In this document: positions 1 through 12,041 of the stretch, piece after piece
How the letters are laid out: each line of letters begins with the position of its first letter
Numbering within the stretch: the first letter of the stretch is position 1
Source of the DNA: Rutidosis leptorrhynchoides
Taxonomy: Eukaryota; Streptophyta; Magnoliopsida; Asterales; Asteraceae
Length of the DNA: 64,000 nt
Direction of reading: 5' to 3'
Assembly (NCBI RefSeq): GCF_046630445.1
Contig: NC_092333.1
Coordinates: forward strand, 182,960,501 to 183,024,500
Notes under the pieces: generated by a model
Seen by the model: only the letters and a program-made list of their open reading frames with translations
What the model was told of the DNA's origin: nothing
The model's database searches: none
Made by a program: the position numbers and the translations under genes

Positions 1-491
1 CGGAGCTCTCGAATTCATCAAAATTCGATGATATGAGATTTTCTTGCACAATACTCCTCAGATCAACAGGTGTGTAGTCTGATAGAGTTTCAGCTTGCCG
101 GTTTACAAACTCTCTCATTTGTTCATTTTGAGCATTGAGTTCTTCGAGTTTGATTTTCATATTGTCTAATAAATTTTCAGACACGTAATTTTCCTCGTCT
201 ACTGGTTGTTGAGTTTGGAAATATTCTTGAGAATAATCCCAATTTGAATTGTATTCTTCATAATCATTCCATTCATGTTCCGTGGGTGCGTAATTTTTCC
301 ATAGGAACGTAATAATAACATTCCCATGTTGAGTGATAATCTCCACAGATTTCACAACCAGTTATTGTTTCGTCATTCGTGATCCAAGATTGACCGAACG
401 AATTGTCATCAACACCCGTTTGAGAGTATTGATTTAATTGATTTTGGATATCAAAAAGAGTTTCCATAGCCTTGTTTTCAAAATTTTCCAT
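1..491 (-). pseudogene. gag-like fragment with zinc-knuckle motif, frameshifted
   Basis: The frame from position 491 encodes an N-terminal stretch followed by CEICGDYHSTWEC (C-x2-C-x3-H-x4-C), a variant knuckle common in gag proteins of Athila-like plant elements. It stops at 273-275, but the +1 frame picks up directly (EWNDYEEYNSNWDYSQEYF and on) and stays open to position 1, where the sequence is rich in charged residues (KIKLEELNAQNEQMREFV). A single frameshift near 300-315 therefore separates the two parts. The usual N-terminal retrotransposon gag domain is not visible upstream, so the gag may be internally deleted. Confidence 0.55.
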
Positions 492-1499
492 TTTATTGCG
501 ATGGCCAAATTTTAGCTACAATGTGGTGCATTTACTAATTATCCTATTAGTTATAAAAATAGAAAAACTTATATAAGTTGTCCAATTAATAAACTTTTAT
601 GCTTTTGCCCACGTTTCGAATAGCCAAAAGATGCAGCAGGGAGCCAGAACCCTTTAAATCGGAAGCTCACAACTCAGCCACTAACAAATCCAACTATTAC
701 TACGAAGCAGAAAATTGTCAACGTCCATTAATTTCACCACTTAAATAATTTTTCTTTCCGTTTGAGATAGTAGATAAGTAATAGAGAAAATTTCTAAGTC
801 CTAAAAACTAAAGCGTCGAGAAATAAGAAAGAAAAAGAATGCGCGTCGAAAAACGTCGAAAAATAAAAATAAGAAAGTAGCGAGTCGTGACTTAAAAGGC
901 ACTAAAATTTTAAAATCGTCGCAAAATTCTAAAGCACCTAAATTTTAGTCTAAAGAAATAGCACTTAAGGGATTTTACGGCAAAGCCTAAGAATCTATAC
1001 ATATAAAATAACTACGGAAAAACTAATTTTAAAACTAATTGCGAACGAAAAATATATAAAATATTACGATTACACTAAATAAAAGGATACAAATTATAAA
1101 AAGTGATAAAATTACTTATTTTAATAAAAAATATTATTTTTATATTTTTATTTTTATATTTTATAAAAGTATTAATTTTTTATATATTAAAACTAAATAT
1201 AATTAATTATAACTAATTAATTTAAAAACTTAAACTAAATAATAATAATAATAAAGTAATTAGGGTTAAATAATAATAATAATTAATAATACCCCGTAAT
1301 TAATGCGAAATAGGGTTTCTGGTCAGGCTGGTCAGGGCGGCTCCGCGAGTCGTGGGGTTTTAAGCCTGCAAACTCCGCGAGTCGTGGAGTTTGAAAAAAA
1401 TGTTTTTTTTTGTTTTTTTTAAATTTTATATTGTTTTTATAAAAATATATAAAAATATATTTATACAAAAATAAATTAAAAATATAGCGTTTCGCCGAG
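492..1499 (-). other. Untranslated leader of element E
   Basis: No long frame is visible. The stretch is very AT-rich, with runs of A/T and short TAA repeats around 1240-1290. At 1338-1396 it carries two copies of a short hairpin motif (CTCC, GCGAGTCGT, GGAG) that recurs in the LTR at 2933-2990. Confidence 0.55.
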
Positions 1500-1517
1500 T
1501 CCCCGGCAGCGGCGCCA
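1500..1517 (-). other. Primer-binding site, tRNA-Asp type
   Basis: The plus strand reads TCCCCGGCAGCGGCGCCA, which equals the 3' end of plant tRNA-Asp (with CCA) except for one A-to-G change. It lies 6 nt inside the LTR edge at 1524, the expected place for first-strand priming of an element read on the minus strand. Confidence 0.85.
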
Positions 1518-1523
1518 AAAACT

Positions 1524-3451
<1,928 letters not shown>

Positions 3452-3452
3452 G

Positions 3453-3527
3453 GGAACATCATATATCCCTAGAAACTTGGCAAAACGAACCAAAACCGAA
3501 GAAGAAAAAACGAGCGAGTCAGAATAA
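3453..3527 (+). pseudogene. 3' remnant of Tekay acidic ORF1
   Basis: The frame GTSYIPRNLAKRTKTEEEKT to the TAA at 3525-3527 matches the last 25 residues of the complete 204-residue acidic ORF in copy B (56686-57300), with one E-to-K change. Everything upstream was displaced by insertion of element E at 3451/3452. No function is recognised. Confidence 0.75.
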
Positions 3528-3630
3528 GATAGTTGTATTCGTGTGGTGTAATATATGTAATATAGTGTGCTTATGCTTTATGATATATGTAAAAATTGCT
3601 TGTATTAATAAGTATTTTTTTTTTATGAAT

Positions 3631-3652
3631 CTAACTCTTGTCTATTTTACAG
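3631..3652 (+). promoter_or_regulatory. Candidate branch point and 3' splice site before the F-box ORF
   Basis: CTAAC, a T-rich stretch and TTTTACAG end 14 nt before the F-box ATG at 3667. The same sequence precedes the F-box ORF of copy B (AG at 56562-56563, minus strand). It fits the plant consensus for branch point, pyrimidine tract and acceptor. Splicing itself is inferred. Confidence 0.5.
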
Positions 3653-3666
3653 TATAAAAACACAAA

Positions 3667-3862
3667 ATGGATAGACAACCCAATATTTTAAGAGACCTAC
3701 CCGAAGACATGATTGATGAAATCTTGTGTAGAGTCGGTCAGAATTCTTCGGCACAACTATTTACGGCGAAATCAGTTTGTAAGACATTCGAAGAACGTTT
3801 CAAGAATACCTTGGTGTATAAGAGACTTTCGTTTGAAAGATGGAGGATATCACATTGGGAAA
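3667..3862 (+). pseudogene. F-box protein ORF, 5' part (split by element D)
   Basis: The first 65 codons encode a recognisable F-box: LPEDMIDEILCRVGQNSSAQ, then the FTAKSVCKTF segment and KRLSFERW. F-box domains bind SKP1 and recruit targets to SCF ubiquitin ligases. The reading frame continues at 12042 after removal of element D and one copy of its 5 bp target duplication (GGAAA, 3858-3862 and 12037-12041). Both halves together make a 684-nt frame with no internal stop, so the gene was intact when D landed. It lies on the same strand as gag-pol, upstream of gag. The closest plant families I recognise are the At2g35280/At1g67623-like F-box proteins. Confidence 0.75.
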
Positions 3863-6251
3863 TGTAAGACCCAAATATTTACTGTACATAATGTATTTAT
3901 GGTGTACGATGTGTGTATGAAGTGTACGTGTTGCTTGCTCGAACGTCGAAGGAAACTGGACGTTGTCTGAAGTGACAAGGTGTGTACGTATCTTTTCAAC
4001 CCCAAATAAAGTTTGTGTTGATGTTTCAAAGCCTTACCATTGGAAAGGAAATCTTATTACGTTTCCAACGATATTTGATTCATCAAAAACGGAGTTACAT
4101 TCGAAAAGTTATGGCCAAAACAAGTTGCTGAAACCTGTTTTGGGCTCGACCACAATTTCCAGTTATTTGGAGCGGCGCTCCACCTTCTGGCGCGGCGCGC
4201 CGATTGCTGCAGAGGCAATTTTCAGCCTTTTTAAAAGGTTTAAATGAGGGGTACTTTGGTCTTTTCAATTAGGGTCGGTTCGGGGTCATCAAGACTGACC
4301 TAGAACTCCATAGGAGCTCATTTCTCACCCACACAAACACTCCCATCCTCAAACCCTAGAGAGAGATTGAGTTCTAGTGAGAGAGAACTCCATTTGGAGA
4401 AGAAGGAGGTTGTTTCGGGTCAAACCTCAAGCATTAAAGTTGTTCTACTCGTCAACGGCATCATTTTGGCGGTATTGGTAAGTTCTAACTCCGAATTTCA
4501 TTGTTGATTTTGCTATTCAAAGTTAGGGTTTGAACTTGATTTGTTGATAAACCCATTTAGACTCATGAAGTGGGTTTAGTGATGCTAGTAATCGGGTTTA
4601 TTGTTAGTGTTGGTGGATTTTGGGTTGGTGAACAAATTGGCCTTGATTAGGACTTGTAATTGGGTTTAATCACTAGGTTTAGTGATTATGGAAGTGTTGG
4701 AACACTTTTAGGTGTGTTGGTTGACTAATTTTGACTTTGGGTCAAAATTAGGGTTTGGCGATGATTATGACCCAATTGTCGAATTAATAAGGTTTATAAA
4801 CTTAAAATGGATTAGGTTGAAGCATAGAACCGAGTTAAATATGTTTTGGTGTCAAAACTTGCTAATGGCGTGATATTGACTTCTTATGGGTCAAATTAGG
4901 GTTTAAGTGTCATTTTGGGCAAGATAGGTATTTAACACCTATGATGGGGTTTAATTGGCGTATTAAGACCATTCTCACTTGTGTTAGTGATTATTGGTTA
5001 ATTTTGGGCGCGGTTTGTACTTGGAAGTGCATTTGGGTCAAATTTGCACTAAGTGTCAAATTGGGTTGGTTTGTAAATCCAATCTAAGTGTGTTGTTGAA
5101 TTTGTGATAATGGAATAGGTACTTTCCATTGACGAGTTGCAGATTATTCGGTAGCATTCTTCAAGGCGACAAGGTGAGTGGAATAATTATATGCGTATGT
5201 ATATAATGTATCTATTTGTTGTAGCGTGAAACTTGTAGTGTCGAGGTGCTAAGACACCATGTTTCACGTGAAGAGTGTAGCATCGAGGTGTTAAGATGCC
5301 ACTCGGGTGTAGCATCGAGGTGTTAAGATGCCACCTAGGAGTGTAGTGTCGAGGTGTTAAGACACCACTCCGTAAAAATAATGAGTGATGCATCGAGGTG
5401 TTAAGATGCCACTCGGGGTGATGTGCCGAGGTGTTAAGGTGCCACCCTATGGGTTAGTGGTGCGAGGTGTTAAGTGCCCTAACGGATGTTACGAACATCG
5501 ATGGCGTTTTCGCGAGCGCCGTTCCCTTGTACTATTGGTTAACCATGGTTATTTGTGTTGTAAGCGTATTATATTATTCGAGTTATATTCATATACGGTT
5601 GTTATGCTAGCTTGTGGTATTGGAGATTTATAGCTTGTTATTGTGACGATAAGGTAAATGTGTATGCTAGCGTGCTTGCGGTTTGATGTGTAAGTGTATG
5701 CAAGTAGGTATAATTATATATGTATTCGTATAATTATTGCATTCACTAAGCTTTGCTTACCCTCTCGTTGTTTACTATTTTTATAGGTTCGGTTTTGGAC
5801 AAGGGTAAGGGCATCGTTTTGGACTAGAGATCCCGCTTGATGCTAGGGGACGCTTCTGGCTTTAGTAGCTCTTGGAGTTTGACCGATAGTTGGGTAGTTT
5901 AATCCCAAACGCCATGCTCATTTTGTAGTTTGGAACTTAAACTTTTTGGTGGTCGAAACTCGTAAATTGTATTAAACTCGTAAAACGGCCGATGTGGGCC
6001 CCGCTTGTATAACATTGATTTTATATTTGAAACAGGTTAGTTTTACATATTTGGATGTATGGTAAAAAGCGTTTCGTCTAAAAGTGTCGGGAACTAGTCA
6101 ATCTTTTTCGCATTTTGAGACTTTCCGGACAGACCCGAATGGCGCGCCGCGCGGCCATCCTGGAGCGCCGCGCCACTTCACTGAACAGCAAAAAATTTTT
6201 TTGTTTTGTATTTTTACACGGGTTGTTCGTGGTTTGGTTTGGGTCGTTACA
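3863..6251 (+). repeat. 5' LTR of element D
   Basis: TG...CA termini, 2389 bp. A possible TATA region (TTTTTAAAAGG) lies at 4230-4240, followed by a leader-like stretch with CCTCAAACCCTAGAGAGAG. A donor-like GGTAAGTTC near 4478 and an acceptor-like CTATTTTTATAG near 5785 could bound an intron in the LTR transcript. The hairpin array at 5225-5483 would lie inside that intron. Two GC-rich hairpins sit at 4169-4201. Confidence 0.92.
5225..5483 (+). repeat. Tandem array of seven covarying hairpins in the LTR of D
   Basis: Seven units share the loop GAGGTGYTAA. In each unit an inner stem of 4-5 bp and an outer stem of 4-8 bp flank that loop, usually with a 2-nt bulge (TA, AT or TG) on the 5' side. 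Inner/outer stems by unit: GTGTC/GACAC with CGTGAAAC/GTTTCACG; GCATC/GATGC with GAGTG/CACTC; GCATC/GATGC with GGTG/CACC; GTGTC/GACAC with GGAGTG/CACTCC; GCATC/GATGC with GAGTG/CACTC; GTGCC/GGTGC with GGGTG/CACCC; GTGC/GTGC with GTTAG/CTAAC. The last two inner stems use G-U pairs. The second LTR has the same array at 11031-11289. Confidence 0.9.
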
Positions 6252-6253
6252 AG

Positions 6254-6265
6254 TGGTATCAGAGC
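6254..6265 (+). other. Primer-binding site of D, initiator tRNA-Met type
   Basis: TGGTATCAGAGC starts 2 nt after the end of the 5' LTR. It is the standard complement of the 3' end of plant initiator tRNA-Met. Confidence 0.93.
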
Positions 6266-6687
6266 ATGGTCTAAGGGATTTAGGTGACTTGAGATAGGTG
6301 CCTAGACTTAGACTTTTATGTGTGCTTAATTTGTTGCGGGACTTGTAGGATTACGGGTCGGAACGGGTTATAGTTAGTGCCTCGTTTGTAAGTGGACTAA
6401 CGTTTATATTAGTAATGCGGATATTATTAATATATTATTGTGTTGTGATAATAATTCTCGCGTGTGATTTGTCGTGTAGAATTTGTTTGTGTTTGTTTAT
6501 ATCATCGAGCGGGGCGGTCGTTGTACTAACAAGTTGATACGGCGTGTATGCGTAATAAGGACTTGCAAACCTTATTACGGGTGCAAATCATGTCTAACAA
6601 GTTATGTACGACGAGTGTTTAGCAAGATGGAACGGTGTTGTGCGTATGGTTTACACGCTCGTGATCTAATCGTTTGCATTCCTTAGA

Positions 6688-7368
6688 ATGAAAACGGAAG
6701 ATGGATGTGGAACGAGTGAGCCTATTCACGAAGGGAAGAATGAGTTAACGTTAAGGATTGAGGCCGAGTTCGAACGCTATATTTCGATTTTCACCGACAA
6801 AGTTACACAAGTTCTTCAAGAGTCGTTCAAGGGAATAGTGACCGAGATGGTCCGAGACCAAGTGCCTAAGGTCGTGAAGGGAGAGTTAGAAAAGAGGTTT
6901 CCTAAACCTCAAGGTGTCGGTGACAAAGGAGCAACTATGGGGATTAAATCTCATGCTCCAAAATTTGCGGATCACTCTTTGGGTAAGAGAAAGTTGGAAT
7001 CAAGAGGTGCTCCTAGTAAGAGGGCGAGAAGTACGCCCGAAGGTGTTGAAAAAGTGAAGAAGAGGATTAAGGGAGGTTATGAGCCTACGTGCTTTAGGTG
7101 TGGAGGACGAGGTCATTTGGAACGGGATTGTACGAGTGTACCTTTAAGCACAATCAAGTGCTTTATTTGCCAAAAGAAGGGACACCGTAAGTCGGAGTGC
7201 TCCGAATCGTTTGTCGATCAGGTTAGGAGGTTAGAGCGTGACTATCTGAGGGTCAGTGAAGCGCAAGGGTCCAACGACGATGTTTCAGGTATTTTCGTCT
7301 TTGGTACAAATATGCCTTATTATTGTTTATTGTGTGCCGATGGATTCATGTATGTATTAGAGACTTAA
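6688..7368 (+). CDS. Gag-like protein with two CCHC zinc knuckles (element D)
   Basis: A 226-residue frame and the only protein-like ORF of element D. The N-terminal third is charged and helical in character (ELTLRIEAEFERYISIF and following), with no clear retrotransposon gag capsid domain. A basic region (KRKLESRGAPSKRARS, about residues 110-125) precedes two perfect CCHC knuckles, CFRCGGRGHLERDC and CFICQKKGHRKSEC (C-x2-C-x4-H-x4-C), about residues 137-172. These bind nucleic acid in gag nucleocapsids. The C-terminus is unlike gag and may be read-through into noncoding sequence. It probably packages D RNA for replication by a helper element. The first ATG of the frame was taken as start, about 420 nt after the primer site. 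Confidence 0.7.
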   Translation: MKTEDGCGTSEPIHEGKNELTLRIEAEFERYISIFTDKVTQVLQESFKGIVTEMVRDQVPKVVKGELEKRFPKPQGVGDKGATMGIKSHAPKFADHSLGKRKLESRGAPSKRARSTPEGVEKVKKRIKGGYEPTCFRCGGRGHLERDCTSVPLSTIKCFICQKKGHRKSECSESFVDQVRRLERDYLRVSEAQGSNDDVSGIFVFGTNMPYYCLLCADGFMYVLET

Positions 7369-9654
7369 ACTTTGTTTCGTGGTCTAATTAGTCTCAAGTG
7401 AGTGTATGTTTCAAAGGCACCCATAAGGGTGCGGGATTAGTGAACTCGGTGAAGATTCGGTTTGTTAGCGATTTTGATGATAGTGCACCGGGGTAGCTTT
7501 TGAGTCGTTGACTCGTGGAAATGCGCCCTGGGGACGAATGCATGGCGGTAATACGTAGTATTAGTATGGGTGGCATTCCTAATGGAAACACCCTATGATG
7601 ACGTTTGGTTGTCGGGCGAAGGGCGTAAGACTTGGTGCAACCAAGCATTCTTTAGTGTTAGGAAATGTTTCTACCAAGCCATAGGTATGTGCATTGGTGT
7701 TCGATTATTAGAACGTTTTGCTTTCGTGTTGAAGTTGTTGAACCATGAGGTTCGACGGGTGGATAGAACCCTTGAGATCGAGTGTTTTGGGTCTCGATGT
7801 ATGTTGGAAATGGAGTCTACGGGACGCAACGTTAGGTGCCTCTTTCATACCTACTAGCGTGGTATTCGACTCCGATGGTATTGCGGTTACATTGTACTTA
7901 GGGTACCGGATAGAAACCCTTAGGTACATGAGTGACTAGGTGGAAATTTGACAAACTATAGCAATTGGATTTTTGCAAGTGTAAGGTTTGTGTAAATTGT
8001 GGTAGACTCTTCGTTCAAAGAGTTTAAGGATAGCTTAAATTCCTTCGTATGCTCAAGGTTGGAGCAAGATTATGGTAACGTGCGTATTAAGAGATGCAAG
8101 ACGGGTGAACCTCGTCTCTCTCATAGGAGTTACGGTAATGCGATTTGGCGCATTAGTTGTTAGGTTAGTGGTCACTCTTTCTGCGAAAGTGAGCATGTGT
8201 TTATCGTCGGAATTTATTGTTAAGGACGAATTCGCGAGAATTCAAGGACTATGACCAATGAGGATATTGGTTGTGTATGTTGATAAGTGGTCATTCCACA
8301 GGATGCTATTATTCGATGATGTGGTTACGAAGCGGAGTTCTAAGTGGGGGAGTTTGTACTCTTGCACGAAGGTGTTCTATTGCAGTGATATTTGGATGAT
8401 GCTCGTAGGGATTCGAAGCTAGTGTTGAGACCTACATTGGTCGATTGTGGTAAAAGTACGATTTGGAATAAATTGTACTTATAGTTTTTGGATTTAAATT
8501 ATCACCGAGGTGGTAAGGTGGTAAATCTCATTGGGAGATAAGTTACGTGTTCGACGAGCAAAGTAAGATCCCTCGGTTAAGGGATGTGTATGCCGGATTC
8601 TCTTCTAGGGAATTATTGTTGTGTCTATGAGTAATATGGGTGGTTCTTGGCTCGATTGTGATAGCCGTGTGGTTACCTTTGGGAATAGAGTAATGGGACT
8701 TTGAGAAAGGTTACGATGCCTCATTATCGTATACTTTGGGTGGTAGTTACACAATAGCCATTTTGTGAACTACAAGGTGATTATGTGGTGTTTATTTGGG
8801 GTTATCTCTATGTTGACCGCGTTTGACTTAAGATAGGTGACGAGGGATATCCGGAAGGATTAGCTCTTCGTTAACCACTCGTGGTTGTGATTGATGGTGA
8901 GCGGTTTTTGGAAGGAACCGTTACTTGTAGGGATATGATGCTAATTGCCCGTATAAATTGTGCACATAGCCGTTTTGTGCACATGGTTGTGAGTGATAGC
9001 CGATTTTTACTCACACGTTGGTAAATAGTGATGCGATAGCCGTGTTTCGCTCACATATGGTTGGTAGTGTCGCAATAGCCGTTTTTGCACACTACGGATA
9101 TATCACGATAGCCGTTTTTGTACACCATGGGTTTCGTGTGAACTAACCTTCGCGTTGTTGGACTTCAGAACCACTGGTTGTTTTAAGCTCTGATGGTTTG
9201 GTCGTAAGGACCATGTTGTGTGATTAGTGATGTAATAGCCGTATTTTGCTCACGTAATTGGGTAGTTGCGTATTAGCTATGTTTGCGCACTACTAAGGGT
9301 GTTAGATGGTAAGTGTTATCCGTAAGGATTCGTCTTTACTTGGTCTTCATCGTTTGGGTTGTTGACCTTAGGTCGATATTTGGTTGTTTTTAGCATTGTA
9401 CTTGGAAAGGGTACACTATAGGGTTGATATCTCGGTACGAGATCGGTTGAGTTTTTCCCGATGTATGGGGAATTGAGCAGGTTTTAGTGCTCGGATTTTA
9501 GTTTCGATAAAATTGCGGGTGATGATTTTAGTTGTTAAAGGCGATTCATTGGGAAGAATTGCTTAGAAAAGTCGGATTGGAACTTATAATTGAGGACCGT
9601 TGAGTAGTTCTGGATTGGTTAAGTGGAGGAGATCACGAGGACGTGGTCGAGTTT
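7369..9654 (+). other. Noncoding interior of element D
   Basis: The frames here are short and mutually overlapping, and none resembles a retrotransposon enzyme. The stretch is G/T-rich on the plus strand. Its only clear structure is the array of ATAGCCGTTTT-loop hairpins at 8743-9293. Confidence 0.6.
8743..9293 (+). repeat. Dispersed array of ATAGCCG-loop hairpins with covarying stems
   Basis: At least seven units share a loop close to ATAGCCGTTTTT and are closed by different but complementary stems, usually with one bulged base on the 5' arm. Units: GTAGTT-a-CACAA with TTGTG-AACTAC (8743-8773); GTGCAC with GTGCAC (8960-8982); GTGAGT with ACTCAC (8989-9014); GTGA-t-GCG with CGC-TCAC (9028-9054); GTAGTGT-c-GCA with TGC-ACACTAC (9064-9095); GTGA-t-G with C-TCAC (9227-9253); GTAGT-t-GCG with CGC-ACTAC (9262-9293 region). 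An eighth copy near 9103-9125 has the loop but only a weak stem. Confidence 0.85.
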
Positions 9655-9668
9655 AAGTGGGGGAGAGT
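9655..9668 (+). other. Polypurine tract of element D
   Basis: AAGTGGGGGAGAGT lies directly before the 3' LTR, the expected primer for plus-strand synthesis. Confidence 0.85.
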
Positions 9669-12036
9669 TGTAAGACCCAAATATTTACTGTACATAATGT
9701 ATTTATGGTGTACGATGTGTGTATGAAGTGTACGTGTTGCTTGCTCGAACGTCGAAGGAAACTGGACGTTGTCTGAAGTGACAAGGTGTGTACGTATCTT
9801 TTCAACCCCAAATAAAGTTTGTGTTGATGTTTCAAAGCCTTACCATTGGAAAGGAAATCTTATTACGTTTCCAACGATATTTGATTCATCGAAAACGGAG
9901 TTACGGTCGAAAAGTTATGGCCAAAACAAGTTGCTGAAACCTGTTTTGGGCTCGACCACAATTTCCAGTTATTTGGAGCGGCGCTCCACCTTCTGGAGCG
10001 GCGCGCCGATTGCTGCAGAGGCAATTTTCAGCCTTTTTAAAAGGTTTAAATGAGGGGTACTTTGGTCTTTTCAATTAGGGTCGGTTTGGGGTCATCAAGA
10101 CTGACCTAGAACTCCATGAGAGCTCATTTCTCACCCACACAAACACTCCCATCCTCAAACCCTAGAGAGAGATTGAGTTCTAGTGAGAGAGAACTCCATT
10201 TGGAGAAGAAGGAGGTTGTTTCGGGTCAAACCTCAAGCATTAAAGTTGTTCTACTCGTCAACGGCATCATTTTGGCGGTATTGGTAAGTTCTAACTCCGA
10301 ATTTCATTGTTGATTTTGCTATTCAAAGTTAGGGTTTGAACTTGATTTGTTGATAAACCCATTTAGACTCATGAAGTGGGTTTAGTGATGCTAGTAATCG
10401 GGTTTATTGTTAGTGTTGGTGGATTTTGGGTTGGTGAACAAATTGGCCTTGATTAGGACTTGTAATTGGGTTTAATCACTAGGTTTAGTGATTATGGAAG
10501 TGTTGGAACACTTTTAGGTGTGTTGGTTGACTAATTTTGACTTTGGGTCAAAATTAGGGTTTGGCGATGATTATGACCCAATTGTCGAATTAATAAGGTT
10601 TATAAACTTAAAATGGATTAGGTTGAAGCATAGAACCGAGTTAAATATGTTTTGGTGTCAAAACTTGCTAATGGCGTGATATTGACTTCTTATGGGTCAA
10701 ATTAGGGTTTAAGTGTCATTTTGGGCAAGATAGGTATTTAACACCTATGATGGGGTTTAATTGGCGTATTAAGACCATTCTCACTTGTGTTAGCGATTAT
10801 TGGTTAATTTTGGGCGCGGTTTGTACTTGGAAGTGCATTTGGGTCAAATTTGCACTAAGTGTCAAATTGGGTTGGTTTGTAAATCCAATCTAAGTGTGTT
10901 GTTGAATTTGTGATAATGGAATAGGTACTTTCCATTGACGAGTTGCAGATTATTCGGTAGCATTCTTCAAGGCGACAAGGTGAGTGGAATAATTATATGC
11001 GTATGTATATAATGTATCTATTTGTTGTAGCGTGAAACGTGTAGTGTCGAGGTGCTAAGACACCATGTTTCATGTGAAGAGTGTAGCATCGAGGTGTTAA
11101 GATGCCACTCTGGTGTAGCATCGAGGTGTTAAGATGCCACCTAGGAGTGTAGTGTCGAGGTGTTAAGACACCACTCCGTAAAAATAATGAGTGATGCATC
11201 GAGGTGTTAAGATGCCACTCGGGGTGATGTGCCGAGGTGTTAAGGTGCCACCCTAGGGGTTAGTAGTGCGAGGTGTTAAGTGCCCTAACGGATGTTACGA
11301 ACACCGATGGCGTTTTCGCGAGCGCCGTTCCCTTGTACTATTGGTTAACCATGGTTATTTGTGTTGTAAGCGTATTATATTATTCGAGTTATATTCATAT
11401 GCGGTTGTTATGCTAGCTTGTGGTATTGGAGATTTATAGCTTGTTATTGTGACGATAAGCTAAATGTGTATGCTAGCGTGCTTGCGGTTTGGTGTGTAAG
11501 TGTATGCAAGTAGGTATAATTATATATGTATTCGTATAATTATTGTATTCACTAAGCTTTGCTTACCCTCTCGTTGTTTACTATTTTTATAGGTTCGGTT
11601 TTCGACAAGGGTAAGGGCATCGTTTTGGACTAGAGATCCCGCTTGATGCTAGGGGACGCTTCTGGCTTTAGTAGCTCTTGGAGTTTGACCGATAGTTGGG
11701 TAGTTTAATCCCAAACGCCATGCTCATTTTGTAGTTTGGAACTTAAACTTTTTGGTGGTCGAAACTCGTAAATTGTATTAAACTCGTAAAACGGTCGATG
11801 TGGGCCCCGCTTGTAAAACATTGATTTTATATTTGAAACAGGTTAGTTTTACATATTTGGATGTATGGTAAAAAGCGTTTCGTCTAAAAGTGTCGGGAAC
11901 TAGTCAATCTTTTTCGCATTTTGAGACTTTCCGGACAGACCCGAATGGCGCGCCGCGCCACTTCACTGAACAGCAAATTTTTTTTTTGTTTTGTATTTTT
12001 ACACGGGTTGTTCGTGGTTTGGTTTGGGTTGTTACA
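9669..12036 (+). repeat. 3' LTR of element D
   Basis: 2368 bp and colinear with the 5' LTR. It lacks the 21 bp GC-rich segment found at about 6145-6165 of the 5' LTR, and carries its own copy of the hairpin array at 11031-11289. It ends GTTACA and is followed by the target duplication GGAAA. Confidence 0.92.
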
Positions 12037-12041
12037 GGAAA

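Larger units (their letters stand above)
3863..12036 (+). mobile_element. Complete gag-only LTR retrotransposon D nested in the F-box ORF
   Basis: Two LTRs of about 2.4 kb (3863-6251, 9669-12036), both TGTAAGACCC...GTTACA, flank a 3.4 kb interior with a tRNA-iMet primer site, one gag-like ORF and a G-rich polypurine tract. It is bounded by a perfect 5 bp duplication, GGAAA. No protease, RT, RNase H or integrase sequence is present, so it must rely on enzymes from another element (the pattern called TR-GAG or a large non-autonomous element). The LTRs differ by roughly twenty substitutions and a 21 bp indel near 6145, indicating fairly recent insertion. It carries two separate arrays of hairpin repeats. 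Confidence 0.92.

Noticed and set aside
3963-4247. 94-codon frame repeated at 9769-10053
   Set aside because: It lies in both LTRs of element D and is repeated only because LTRs are; no family resemblance.
5225-5483. CRISPR-like array of short repeats
   Set aside because: The units are palindromic with constant loop and no spacers of regular length, in a plant retrotransposon LTR.
6254-6265. tRNA-Met gene
   Set aside because: Only the 12 nt primer-binding site is present; no cloverleaf follows. The same holds for the tRNA-Asp match at 1500-1517.
7394-7939. Several overlapping frames on both strands after the gag of element D
   Set aside because: Short, mutually overlapping, no retroelement motif; treated as noncoding interior.
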